DNA from: Luteibacter sp. dw_328
GTDB taxonomy: Bacteria; Pseudomonadota; Gammaproteobacteria; Xanthomonadales; Rhodanobacteraceae
Direction: 5' to 3'
Length of the DNA: 64,000 bases
Assembly: GCF_018449605.1 (NCBI RefSeq)
Contig: NZ_JAAVUW010000005.1
Coordinates: 465,998 to 529,997, forward strand
The notes below the pieces were generated by a model that worked only from the letters and a program-made list of their open reading frames with translations, ran no database searches and was not told where the DNA came from. The translations under genes were made by a program, and so were the position numbers. This document shows, one piece after another, positions 8,674 to 17,081 of the stretch; the first letter of the stretch is position 1, and the number at the start of each line of letters is the position of its first letter.

Positions 8674-9432
8674 ATGAAAATCAGCGGCAATACCATCTTC
8701 ATCACGGGCGGCGGTTCGGGCATCGGTCGCGGTCTCGCCGAAGCACTTCACGCCAAGGGCAACAAGGTCATCATCGGCGGACGTCGTCGCGGCCATCTCG
8801 ATACCGTCGTCGCGGCGAACCCGGGCATGAGCGCCGTACAGCTCGACGTCTCTGATGTCGCCGACATCGAGCGGGTCGCAAAGCAGCTCATTGCGGAGTT
8901 CCCGACACTCAACGTGCTGATCAACAACGCGGGCATCATGGAACTCGACCGTGCGGTCGGTCGCCTGGACGATGCGCAGATGGTGTCGACGATTACCACC
9001 AACCTGATGGGTCCGCTGCGCCTGACTTCTGCCCTCATCGACCATCTCAAGAAACAGCCCGATGCGACGGTGATCTACAACAGCTCGGTGCTTGCCTTCG
9101 TGCCACTCGCCTTCACGGCCGTCTATTCCGCCACCAAGGCCGCGCTGCACTCTTACGTTCTTTCGCAGCGCTTCCTGCTCCGCGAAGACGGCGTCAAAGT
9201 GCTCGAGATCGCTCCGCCGTGGGTTCGCACGGAACTGATGAATAGTCAGGAAGCTGAGCTCGCCATGCCGCTCGATGAGTTCATTGCCCAGACCATGGCC
9301 GTGCTGGAGACGGACGCAGACGAGATCCTCGTTGAAGGCGCACGCCCCCTTCGCAACAACGCGGGCCCCGCGGAGCACGGGCTCGTCGACGGCTTCAATA
9401 CGCAAATGTCGAGCATCTTCGGCGGCGGTTGA
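8674..9432 (+). CDS. SDR-family oxidoreductase (DltE-like)
   Basis: This is a 252-residue short-chain dehydrogenase with TGGGSGIG at the N-terminus, NNAGIM, the serine region YNSSVLAF and the catalytic YSATK. It resembles the DltE/YdfG-like group rather than FabG. A GAGGA ribosome binding site stands 7 bases before the ATG at 8674. It converges with a LysR gene 17 bases away. Its own promoter must lie in the 8555-8673 gap. The substrate is unknown. Confidence 0.92.
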   Translation: MKISGNTIFITGGGSGIGRGLAEALHAKGNKVIIGGRRRGHLDTVVAANPGMSAVQLDVSDVADIERVAKQLIAEFPTLNVLINNAGIMELDRAVGRLDDAQMVSTITTNLMGPLRLTSALIDHLKKQPDATVIYNSSVLAFVPLAFTAVYSATKAALHSYVLSQRFLLREDGVKVLEIAPPWVRTELMNSQEAELAMPLDEFIAQTMAVLETDADEILVEGARPLRNNAGPAEHGLVDGFNTQMSSIFGGG

Positions 9433-9449
9433 TAACCGAAGGCCGCCCG

Positions 9450-10358
9450 TCAGTAGGGCAGGCGACCAAGACCGGCATCGATGGCCAACTCCGCGATGAG
9501 ATGATCGACGACGGCGCGCGCTGCGGCGCGTGTCGCTCGTCCGAGCGGAAAGTACGCAAAGACAGGAATTTCTTCGGTACGCCAGTCGGTGAGTAGCTGA
9601 ACCAGTGAGCCATCGGCGAGCTCGCGCCGACATGCCCAACCTGTCGTCGACGTAATGCCCATGCCGGAAACAACGGCGGCGACCGCGCCTTCGCTCTCGT
9701 TGGTGCTGAAGTGCGAGCCGAGCTCGATCGTCCTGACGTCATCGTCGCGCTCGAATCGCCAACCCCTGGGCACCATCGACGCGGGTCCGGAAACAATGCG
9801 ATGGCTGACGAGGTCGTCGGGAGAGGTGGGCGTTCCCGCTGTCGCGAGGTACGCAGGCGACGCGATGATCACCCTCGGAATCACGGCCAACTGCTTGATC
9901 GTGCCGCTCGCGTCTGGCTTCGACCCGACGCGGATCGCGACATCCACGGCATCGCGCACGAGATCCTGCCGACGGTCCTCGAGCAGGAGCTGGAGTTCCA
10001 CGTTGGGGTACCTGGTCGAAAACGACGCAAGGCGCGGAATGATCTCGCGTATGGCGATGCTCAGTGACATGCTCATGCGTATGAGTCCGCGAAGGTCACC
10101 GCCGTCGCGCACACTGTGCTCGGCGTCGTCGAGCGCGAGCAGGATCGGCTCCATGCGCGCGAGAAATTCCGAACCGGTCTCCGTCGGGACCACGGCACGC
10201 GTCGTCCTTGAAAGCAGACGTACCCCGAGGTCCGATTCAAGGTCTGCGATGATCCGCGAGGCCTGCGACTGCGACAGCCCGCACTCGCGCGCTGCAGCAG
10301 AGAAGCTGCCGAGCCTGGCGACACGCGTGTACAGCTTGAGCGCGAAGATGTCTTTCAT
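9450..10358 (-). CDS. LysR-family regulator
   Basis: This is a 302-residue LysR regulator of the AaeR/DmlR-like group, with helix-turn-helix MKDIFALKLYTRVARLGSFS at the N-terminus and a standard effector domain. The ATG at 10358 is used; 26 further codons upstream lack family resemblance. It converges with the SDR at 8674 and lies 110 bases downstream of the GNAT, so its target is not obvious. Confidence 0.9.
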   Translation of the reverse strand: MKDIFALKLYTRVARLGSFSAAARECGLSQSQASRIIADLESDLGVRLLSRTTRAVVPTETGSEFLARMEPILLALDDAEHSVRDGGDLRGLIRMSMSLSIAIREIIPRLASFSTRYPNVELQLLLEDRRQDLVRDAVDVAIRVGSKPDASGTIKQLAVIPRVIIASPAYLATAGTPTSPDDLVSHRIVSGPASMVPRGWRFERDDDVRTIELGSHFSTNESEGAVAAVVSGMGITSTTGWACRRELADGSLVQLLTDWRTEEIPVFAYFPLGRATRAAARAVVDHLIAELAIDAGLGRLPY

Positions 10359-10468
10359 GCCGGAATCCCGAACCCCGCGGATTGAGGTCTCGCCTGCATG
10401 GAAGATAGCGGAATCCGATCGCTGCCGGTCAGTCACCGGCCTATTCCTGTTCGGGACCAGCTTCCCGG

Positions 10469-10987
10469 TTACAGCGCGCGGTACATGAGCAGGTCGCGCT
10501 GGGCGTCGCTGCCGACATGGAAACGATGCTCACCCACTTCGACGAAACCGAACTTCGCATAGAAGCGGACGGCTCGCGGGTTGTTCTCCCAGACGCCGAG
10601 CCATACGCCATTAGCACCACGCTTCGTAGCGTCGTCGAGCGCAGCATCCATGAGCAGCGCCGCGACGCCCTTTCCATGCCAGGGCGCATCGACGTAGATA
10701 CGATGGAGCTCTACCGCCCTAGATTCCGGAACGCAGGCCGGACGTTCGCCGGAGCGTACTTGCGCGAAGCCGGCGATTGACGCGCCGTCGGTACAGAGCA
10801 AGGTCGTGATGTCCGGATCGACAATCTCCGCGCGCTGGATCGCTTCGCGGTAGCTGCTCCGGCAATGCTCGGCCATGTGTTCTTCGGCGGTGGATTCGCC
10901 GAAGGTGGCGCGGAACGTTCGCTCCATCACCTGAGCGAGCGCCGCCGCCTGGTCGGCGGTCGCGATGCGAAGTCGAAAGGTGGTCAT
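10469..10987 (-). CDS. GNAT-family N-acetyltransferase
   Basis: This 172-residue single-domain acetyltransferase has the acetyl-CoA pyrophosphate loop at WHGKGVAALLM and the later ENNPRAVRFYAKFGF segment, both typical GNAT motifs. The acceptor is unknown. It lies 27 bases downstream of the MFS exporter gene on the same strand, so the two are probably cotranscribed, as seen in some resistance units that pair export with acetylation. Confidence 0.9.
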   Translation of the reverse strand: MTTFRLRIATADQAAALAQVMERTFRATFGESTAEEHMAEHCRSSYREAIQRAEIVDPDITTLLCTDGASIAGFAQVRSGERPACVPESRAVELHRIYVDAPWHGKGVAALLMDAALDDATKRGANGVWLGVWENNPRAVRFYAKFGFVEVGEHRFHVGSDAQRDLLMYRAL

Positions 10988-11014
10988 CGAATCTCCAACG
11001 CCGTGCGGTGACGG

Positions 11015-12241
11015 TCAGCAGGGCTCGGCGGCCGCTTCGGAGATCGTCCGCTTCTCGGCGGCAACCGACGCCGCCCAGATACCCAGACCCGCCAGTGCCA
11101 ACAAGCTGCCGACCCAGCCGGGCGATGTCCAGCCGTAGCCGCCTGCGATGGCCAGGCCACCGAGGAACGGGCCCAGCGCGTTCGCCGTGTTGAATGCGGA
11201 ATGATTGAGCGACGCGGCAAGGCCTTGCGCATCACCCGCGACGTCCATCAGGCGTGTCTGCAGCACCGTACCCAGGGCACCACCGATGCCAATGCAGAAC
11301 ACGTCCAGGCTGAGCAGCCAGATGTTGCCGGTAGTGAATGGGAAGAGGGCAAGGAGCACCATGCTCCACACCAGCAAGACGCCGGCCGTGCGCATGAGTG
11401 CGCGGTCGGCGAAGACGGGAACGACCATATTGCCGATGGTCATGCCAACGCCGAAGACACCCATCACCCAGGGCACCGACGACAGCGGCATCTTCGTCAC
11501 GTTGATCAGGATGTCCGCCAGGTACGTATAGACGGCGAACATGCCGCCGAAACCAATCGCACCGATGGCGAGCGTGTACCAGACCTGCGAACGCTTCAGG
11601 GCACTGAGTTCGCGCAGCGGGCTGGCCTTTGCATCGGACGGCGTGTTCGGCGCGAAGATCGCGACGGCGGTCATCGTCAGCACACCGAGTACGGCGACCA
11701 AGGCGAAGGCCCAGCGCCAACCGACCGCCTGGCCCAGCCAGCTGGCCAGCGGCACGCCGACGACGGTCGCGACGGTGAGCCCGAGGAACATCTGACCTAC
11801 CGCGCGCGTGCGCCGGTTTGCAGGCACCAGCGAAGACGCGACCAGCGCGGCCACGCCGAAATACGCCCCATGCGGCAAGCCGGCGAGGAACCGGAAGACC
11901 AGCATCCAGTGGTAGTTCGGCGACAGCCCGGTCAGGCCGTTGAACACGGTGAACATGGTCATGAGGATCAGCAGCAACCGGCGCCGCGGTACGCGCGCAC
12001 CGAGCACGGTCATCACCGGCGCGCCGACCACGACGCCCAGCGCATACGCGCTGATGGTGTGACCGGCGGTTGGCGCGTCGATGCCCAGGCCCTGCGCGAA
12101 CAGGGGAAGCATGCTCATCGAGGCGAACTCGGTCGTCCCGATGGCGAAACCACCGACGGCGAGCGCGAGGATGACCAGGCCAACGTGCGGCGCGCGGACG
12201 GGCGGGATACCCGGATCGAGGGCGGGTGCGGAAGCAGACAT
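11015..12241 (-). CDS. DHA1-family MFS exporter (YdhP-like)
   Basis: This 408-residue major facilitator has twelve predicted membrane helices. The N-terminal segment VGGFAIGTTEFASMSMLPLF matches the drug:H+ antiporter-1 branch related to E. coli YdhP and AraJ. The conserved loop after helix 2 (ARVPRRRLLL) is present. The ATG at 12241 avoids an arginine- and proline-rich upstream extension. It is probably in an operon with the GNAT downstream. The substrate is unknown. Confidence 0.9.
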   Translation of the reverse strand: MSASAPALDPGIPPVRAPHVGLVILALAVGGFAIGTTEFASMSMLPLFAQGLGIDAPTAGHTISAYALGVVVGAPVMTVLGARVPRRRLLLILMTMFTVFNGLTGLSPNYHWMLVFRFLAGLPHGAYFGVAALVASSLVPANRRTRAVGQMFLGLTVATVVGVPLASWLGQAVGWRWAFALVAVLGVLTMTAVAIFAPNTPSDAKASPLRELSALKRSQVWYTLAIGAIGFGGMFAVYTYLADILINVTKMPLSSVPWVMGVFGVGMTIGNMVVPVFADRALMRTAGVLLVWSMVLLALFPFTTGNIWLLSLDVFCIGIGGALGTVLQTRLMDVAGDAQGLAASLNHSAFNTANALGPFLGGLAIAGGYGWTSPGWVGSLLALAGLGIWAASVAAEKRTISEAAAEPC

Positions 12242-12340
12242 GGGGGACTCGGGACGTGGGGGCCCGGCGCGTGGTGCGCCGCAGCATACGCCTAGGATAC
12301 CCCTTGCATGCGCTTGCACCAAGCGCATCTCAGAAGCGCC

Positions 12341-13237
12341 TCACCCCACCCCGTCATCGCGGATGAGATCGATAAAGGCGCGCAGGGCGGAGGTCACCCT
12401 GCGCTGCCGCGGGTAATACAGCATGAAACCCGGATACGACGGGCACCAGTCCTCGAGTACGCGAACCAGCCGGCCGTCCTTGATGAACTGGGTGAGTTGG
12501 TCTTCGAGCACGAAGGTCAGGCCTACACCGGTCAGGGCTAGGTCCAGCGACAGCCGGAAGTCCGCGAAGGTCAGCCGGCCCGGCACATCGACGTCCAGCT
12601 TTCGGCCCGCCTGCTCGAACTCCCACTTATAGATACGCCCACTGGGGAATCGGAACCGTATGCACTCATGACGCATCAGGTCGTTGGGGTGCAACGGCGT
12701 GCCGTGGGTCGCCAGATACCCCGGCGTCGCGACGCAGACGCTCCGATGGGGGCCACCGATCGGCACCGCGATCATGTCCTCGGGCACCTGCTCGAGAAAG
12801 CGGATCCCGGCATCGAAGCCCGAGGCCACGATGTCGATCAGGCCATCGTTGTCCACCGCCTCGAAGCGCACATCCGGGTAGGCCGCCAGGAACCGTGGCA
12901 ACAGCGGCGGCAGGATCAGCTGGGCGGTGATCCGCGGCATATTGATCCGGAGCGTGCCGGAGGGCGCGGCGCGGAAGTCGTTCATCTCCTCCAGCGCATC
13001 ACCGACATCGCGAAGGGCTGGCTCCAGGCGCTCGAGGAGTCGCTGCCCGGCCTCCGTGAGGGAGACGCTTCGGGTGGTCCGGTGGAACAGCATGACCCCG
13101 AGCCGCTCCTCGAGCCCGCGGATCGCGTAGCTGATCGCGGACGTGGACAGGGTCAATTCGGCCCCTGCCTTGCGGAAGCTGGCATGGCGCGCCACGGAAG
13201 CGAAGGCGGCGAGGTGGGAAAGGTTGTCGGGTCGCAT
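12341..13237 (-). CDS. LysR-family regulator, divergent from adh
   Basis: This 298-residue LysR regulator has an N-terminal helix-turn-helix (LAAFASVARHASFRKAGAEL) and an effector domain with the LPRFLAAYPDVR segment common to the DmlR/AaeR group. The ATG at 13237 is chosen over an upstream one because it gives the standard N-terminus. It is transcribed away from the alcohol dehydrogenase at 13351 across a 113-base gap, so it likely controls that gene and itself. Confidence 0.9.
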   Translation of the reverse strand: MRPDNLSHLAAFASVARHASFRKAGAELTLSTSAISYAIRGLEERLGVMLFHRTTRSVSLTEAGQRLLERLEPALRDVGDALEEMNDFRAAPSGTLRINMPRITAQLILPPLLPRFLAAYPDVRFEAVDNDGLIDIVASGFDAGIRFLEQVPEDMIAVPIGGPHRSVCVATPGYLATHGTPLHPNDLMRHECIRFRFPSGRIYKWEFEQAGRKLDVDVPGRLTFADFRLSLDLALTGVGLTFVLEDQLTQFIKDGRLVRVLEDWCPSYPGFMLYYPRQRRVTSALRAFIDLIRDDGVG

Positions 13238-13350
13238 GATTGTGAAGGATATCTCAACGGCTCGTCCCGGAATCCCCGCTGGCCGCGCCATTCCAGCGGA
13301 CGTATTGTTGTGGACTACCGATCAAACTCTCAACGATAAGGATGACTGCC

Positions 13351-14400
13351 ATGATCGACGTCCGCGGATTTGCCGCCAAAAGCGCAACGACCCCCCTCGT
13401 CCCCTTCACCTTCCAGCGCCGCGAGCCGGGCGAGCACGACGTCCGCATCGAGATCCTCTATAGCGGCGTCTGTCACTCCGACCTGCACCAGGCCAAGGGT
13501 GACTGGGGCAACTCCACCTTCCCGATGGTCCCGGGCCACGAGATCGTCGGCCGCGTCGTTGCCGTCGGTTCGGCCGTGAAGAAGTTCAAGGTCGGCGATT
13601 TCGCCGGCGTGGGCTGCATGGTCGACTCCTGCCGTACCTGTGAATCGTGCAAGCAGGACCTCGAGCAGTACTGCCTGACCCACACCAGCTTCACCTACAA
13701 CGGCACCGAGCAGGACAAGACCACGCCGACCCAGGGCGGTTATTCCACCGAGATCGTCACCGAAGAGCGCTTCGTGGTGAAGATCTCCGAGAAGCTCGAC
13801 CTCAAGGCGACCGCGCCGCTCCTGTGCGCCGGCATCACCACCTACTCGCCGCTGCGTCACTGGAAGGTCGGCAAGGGCCAGAAGGTCGGTGTGATCGGCC
13901 TCGGCGGTCTCGGCCACATGGGCGTGAAGTTCGCCAAGGCGATGGGTGCGCACGTCACCATGATCACCACCTCCGCTTCGAAGGGTGAAGACGCCAAGCG
14001 CCTCGGCGCCGACGCCGTGCTGCTGTCCACGGATGCGGAAGCAATGAAGGCGGCGGGTGCCAGCTTCGACTTCCTGCTCAACACGGTGCCGGTGTCCCAC
14101 GACATCAATCCGTACACCAACCTGCTCAAGCTCGACGGCACCATGGTGCTGGTTGGCGCGCTCACGCCCCTCGACGGCGTGGTCGGTGGCAGCCTGATGC
14201 TCCCGCGTCGCACGATCGCCGGTTCGGCCATCGGCGGCATGGCCGAGACCCAGGAAATGATGGACTTCTGCGCCGAGCACAACATCGTTTCGGACATCGA
14301 AGTCGTCGACATGGCGTCGATCAACGAGACCTATGTGCGCCTTGCGAAGAACGACGTGCGCTATCGCTTCGTCATCGACATGGCCACCATGCCGGCGTGA
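13351..14400 (+). CDS. Zinc-dependent NAD(P) alcohol dehydrogenase, YahK-like
   Basis: This is a medium-chain dehydrogenase of 349 residues, the same length as E. coli YahK, an NADPH aldehyde reductase. It has catalytic zinc ligands in SGVCHSDLH and GHEIVG, the four-cysteine structural zinc site at CMVDSCRTCESCKQDLEQYC, and the Rossmann loop GLGGLGH. The second ATG (13351) is used because TAAGGA at 13337-13342 gives it an 8-base spacing; the ATG at 13342 overlaps that site. It probably reduces aldehydes and is controlled by the divergent LysR. Confidence 0.93.
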   Translation: MIDVRGFAAKSATTPLVPFTFQRREPGEHDVRIEILYSGVCHSDLHQAKGDWGNSTFPMVPGHEIVGRVVAVGSAVKKFKVGDFAGVGCMVDSCRTCESCKQDLEQYCLTHTSFTYNGTEQDKTTPTQGGYSTEIVTEERFVVKISEKLDLKATAPLLCAGITTYSPLRHWKVGKGQKVGVIGLGGLGHMGVKFAKAMGAHVTMITTSASKGEDAKRLGADAVLLSTDAEAMKAAGASFDFLLNTVPVSHDINPYTNLLKLDGTMVLVGALTPLDGVVGGSLMLPRRTIAGSAIGGMAETQEMMDFCAEHNIVSDIEVVDMASINETYVRLAKNDVRYRFVIDMATMPA

Positions 14401-14434
14401 TCGAAGCTGTCCATGAAAGCGTGAGGTAACAACC

Positions 14435-14458
14435 ATCGCCGGCGGAGCCGGCTCCCAC
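14435..14458. repeat. REP hairpin, family C
   Basis: The core reads GCCGGCGGAGCCGGC followed by TCCCAC. With the inverted copy at 14494-14517 it forms a pair separated by 35 bases, downstream of the alcohol dehydrogenase. Confidence 0.75.
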
Positions 14459-14493
14459 CAGTTCGTCGCGACCCACAAGGTTGCAGTGTCCCT

Positions 14494-14517
14494 GTGGGAG
14501 CCGGCTATGCCGGCGAT
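14494..14517. repeat. REP hairpin, family C, inverted partner
   Basis: GTGGGAG is followed by the palindrome GCCGGCTATGCCGGC and GAT. It is the inverted partner of 14435-14458, and the pair could form one long hairpin after the adh gene. Confidence 0.75.
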
Positions 14518-14528
14518 GCTCTCGATCG

Positions 14529-14551
14529 GTAGGAGTCGATTCATCGGCGAT
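14529..14551. repeat. REP hairpin, family A
   Basis: GTAGGAG is followed by TCGATTCATCGGCGAT, with one stem mismatch against the family core. It lies 45 bases before the start chosen for the MBL-fold gene, so it is probably in that gene's leader. Confidence 0.8.
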
Positions 14552-14596
14552 GCCCTTGCTGCTATCTTCAAACCCGACCACCGCCAAGGACACGGT

Positions 14597-15778
14597 TTGA
14601 AGCGATTCCTCCGCTACGCACTCATCCTGGTCGCACTCATCGCGGCCTTCCTCGCGTTCGTCGCGATCAGCGCCTGGCCGAACATCGGCACCCTGCCCGA
14701 CGCCGTGCAGACCGCGCGCGACGCGAAGTCGCCCGAGTGGCATAACGGCAAGTTCGAAAACCCGCTGCCCATGTATACGAACGTGAAAGGCGGCGTGTTG
14801 CAGATGTTGAAATCGGCGCCCGGCGAAGAGCCCGACGCGCCCGTTCCGACGATGGACTCCTCGGCGCTGTACAAAGTGCCGCCGACATCCGGCCTACGCG
14901 TTACCTGGTTCGGCCATTCATCGATGCTGCTCGAGATCGACGGCACGAACATCGTCGTCGACCCGCTATGGAGCGAGCGCGCCTCGCCCTTCTCCTGGCT
15001 CGGCCCGAAACGTTGGTATGAACCGCCGGTTCCCATCGACCATCTTCCCCATGTCGGTGCGGTCATTGTTTCGCACGATCATTACGACCATCTCGATCGC
15101 GCTTCCATCCAGGCGTTCAATGCCCTTGGCGTCCGCTTCATCGTGCCGCTCGGCGTTGCTTCGCATCTCCGTGGCTGGGGCGTACCCGCCGAACGCATCA
15201 CCGAACTCGACTGGTGGCAGGACGCGAAAGTCGGCAACCTCGACATCGTCTCCACGCCATCGCGCCATGCCTCCGGACGTCTGTCCGCGCGTAGCGATGT
15301 GACGCTCTGGACGGGATACGCGCTGATCGGCAAGGAACATCGCGTGTTCTATTCCGGCGATACCGGCTTCAACGATACCTTCGCCGACGTCGGTACGAAG
15401 TACGGGCCGTTCGACGTGAGCCTGATCGAATCAGGCCAGTACGACGCCCAGTGGCCGGACTGGCACCTCGGTCCCGAGCAGGCGATGAAGGTGCACGAGG
15501 AGGTGCGCGCAAAGGTGCTCATCCCCGTGCACTGGGGCCTTATCAAGCTAGCGCACCATGCGTGGACCGAACCGCCGGAGCGCATCCTTGCCGCGGCGAC
15601 ATGCAGCCACGCGGACGTGCTCGTGCCGGAGCCGGGGCAGGCGGTGGAACCCACGATGCACCCCGTCATCCCTCGCTGGTGGCCACTGCAACACGTGGCT
15701 ACCGCGCGAGAGAAGCCGATCGTCGCTTCAACGCATGGTGATCCGAAGCAAACGTTTGAGATTCCGACCTGCCCGTAG
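14597..15778 (+). CDS. Membrane-anchored metallo-beta-lactamase-fold hydrolase
   Basis: The protein has an N-terminal signal anchor (FLRYALILVALIAAFLAFVA) and a metallo-beta-lactamase fold of the UlaG/NAPE-PLD-like group, with HSSMLLEIDG, the metal motif SHDHYDHLD, GDTGF and PVHWG. The fold would face the periplasm. The TTG at 14597 is chosen because AAGGA precedes it at 14586-14590 and the anchor starts immediately; the longer frame from 14486 runs through REP sequence. Relatives cleave phosphodiesters, including N-acyl-phosphatidylethanolamine, but the substrate here is unknown. Confidence 0.88.
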   Translation: MKRFLRYALILVALIAAFLAFVAISAWPNIGTLPDAVQTARDAKSPEWHNGKFENPLPMYTNVKGGVLQMLKSAPGEEPDAPVPTMDSSALYKVPPTSGLRVTWFGHSSMLLEIDGTNIVVDPLWSERASPFSWLGPKRWYEPPVPIDHLPHVGAVIVSHDHYDHLDRASIQAFNALGVRFIVPLGVASHLRGWGVPAERITELDWWQDAKVGNLDIVSTPSRHASGRLSARSDVTLWTGYALIGKEHRVFYSGDTGFNDTFADVGTKYGPFDVSLIESGQYDAQWPDWHLGPEQAMKVHEEVRAKVLIPVHWGLIKLAHHAWTEPPERILAAATCSHADVLVPEPGQAVEPTMHPVIPRWWPLQHVATAREKPIVASTHGDPKQTFEIPTCP

Positions 15779-15799
15779 CTCACGACTCAGGGGGATAGC

Positions 15800-16528
15800 A
15801 TGTTTCGAGTTCGCAGGTTCGTCGTCGCCACATGGATGCTGACCTCGACGGTCGCGATGGCCGATACACAAGACGACGCCATTGCCACGACATGCCCGAA
15901 CGCGCAGGCATGGAAAACGCGGATGGAGAAGACGCACCCTGACCAGACAGCCGAGGCGGGTGCGCGTCGCGATGCGGGAAAGACATTCACCCAGCCCGCG
16001 TACCGCGAGGAGTTGCATCGGCGATTCCTCGCCGACAAAGCCGCGCGTGACGCCTGGACCGCGACGCGCATGACGCCGGAAGGCTGGACGCGCGTGAAGA
16101 AGGTCGACGCGAACAACCAGGCCTGGTTCAAGCCACTGTTCACCCGCAATGGATATCCCAGCGTTGCGCAGGTGGGTGAGCGCGGCGTCGTCGAAGCCTT
16201 CTATCTGGTCCAGCATGCTGCAGAGAACACCACGGACACCGCCTTTCCCATATCGATGTTGCCCGCGCTTACCGACCTGACGAAACAGAACCTCCTTCCC
16301 AAGGCCGACGCCGCCACATTGATCGACGAGCTCCTTCAAGACGAGGGAAAGCCACAGCGGTACGGCACGCGTTATTCGTTCCCCGCAGATCAGTCGGGCC
16401 CGCGATTGGAACCCACGGAAGATCTCGCGCACCTGGACGCGCGTCGGGCCTCGATGGATCTTATGCCGAGCGCCGACATGACCTGCGTCATGAACGTTGT
16501 GGGCGAGCGATTGAAATATTCGCTCTGA
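15800..16528 (+). CDS. Exported DUF6624-like protein
   Basis: This is a 242-residue protein with a cleavable signal peptide (cut near VAMA-DT). The middle carries the pattern VDANNQAWFKPLFTRNGYPS, then VGERGVVEAFYLVQHA and later QRYGTRY, which I associate with the DUF6624 family. That family has no assigned activity. A ribosome binding site AGGGGGA precedes the ATG. It follows the MBL-fold gene by 21 bases and may be cotranscribed. Confidence 0.75.
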   Translation: MFRVRRFVVATWMLTSTVAMADTQDDAIATTCPNAQAWKTRMEKTHPDQTAEAGARRDAGKTFTQPAYREELHRRFLADKAARDAWTATRMTPEGWTRVKKVDANNQAWFKPLFTRNGYPSVAQVGERGVVEAFYLVQHAAENTTDTAFPISMLPALTDLTKQNLLPKADAATLIDELLQDEGKPQRYGTRYSFPADQSGPRLEPTEDLAHLDARRASMDLMPSADMTCVMNVVGERLKYSL

Positions 16529-16561
16529 CGGCCGATCCGAATCCGCCCGTAGTCGCCGAAC

Positions 16562-17002
16562 TCAGCCCGGCATCACCAGATGCATCGGTGTCGCACTCAG
16601 CGGCGTACCGGTGCGCTGGTCGACCACCACCGCCTTGATCGGCTCACCCGTCTCGTCACTGGCCAGATGGCTCGTGGGCGGGCCGCCGCCGTTATAGGTG
16701 CGGCCCCATTCGCCAATGGCCGCCATGATCGGAATGAAGTCGCGCCCCGCCTGCGTCAGCACGTACTCATCGCGTGGCGGGCGCTCGCTGTAGCGGCGCT
16801 TTTCCAAGACGCCGGCCTCGGTGAGGGCCTTCAATCGACGCGAAAGGATGTTCGGCGCGATGCCGAGACTGGTCCTGAACTGGTCGAACTGGCTCATGCC
16901 ACGGCTGGCATCCCGAAGGATGAGCACGCTCCAGGTGTCGCCCACGAAGGCGAGCCCACGGGAGATCGCGCAGGTACCGGAAGAAAGTTTGTCGATGTCC
17001 AT
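16562..17002 (-). CDS. HxlR-family winged-helix regulator
   Basis: The protein has 146 residues. The opening (CAISRGLAFVGDTWSVLILR) and RRLKALTEAGVLEKRRY are the characteristic HxlR winged-helix segments; these dimeric regulators often respond to electrophiles or redox state. The cysteine at about residue 11 is at the place where several family members have a sensing cysteine. It is divergent from the SDR at 17082, its likely target. Confidence 0.92.
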   Translation of the reverse strand: MDIDKLSSGTCAISRGLAFVGDTWSVLILRDASRGMSQFDQFRTSLGIAPNILSRRLKALTEAGVLEKRRYSERPPRDEYVLTQAGRDFIPIMAAIGEWGRTYNGGGPPTSHLASDETGEPIKAVVVDQRTGTPLSATPMHLVMPG

Positions 17003-17019
17003 TGCATTATGATATCGAT

Positions 17020-17063
17020 GTCACTATCGTATGGCAACCTAGTTACTATCTTTTTGCAACTAA
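17020..17063. promoter_or_regulatory. Two 22-base tandem direct repeats in the HxlR/SDR gap
   Basis: The units begin GTCACTATC (17020) and GTTACTATC (17042) and each continues to a GCAAC block (17034 and 17056). The 22-base period is two helical turns, so two dimers could bind on the same DNA face. I infer that this is the HxlR operator controlling both divergent genes. Confidence 0.55.
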
Positions 17064-17081
17064 CCCATCCGGAGAGACACC

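Noticed and set aside
11201..12295. A 364-codon plus-strand frame opposite the MFS exporter.
   Set aside because: Composition is His/Arg/Glu-rich with no domain, while the minus frame is a clear 12-helix transporter.
14486..14596. Longer N-terminus for the MBL-fold protein.
   Set aside because: The extension is made of REP sequence, while the TTG at 14597 has a good ribosome binding site and starts the signal anchor.
15750..15757. AAACGTTT as a further LacI operator.
   Set aside because: It lies inside the coding end of the MBL-fold gene, far from the glucan locus, and the outer bases do not fit the palindrome.
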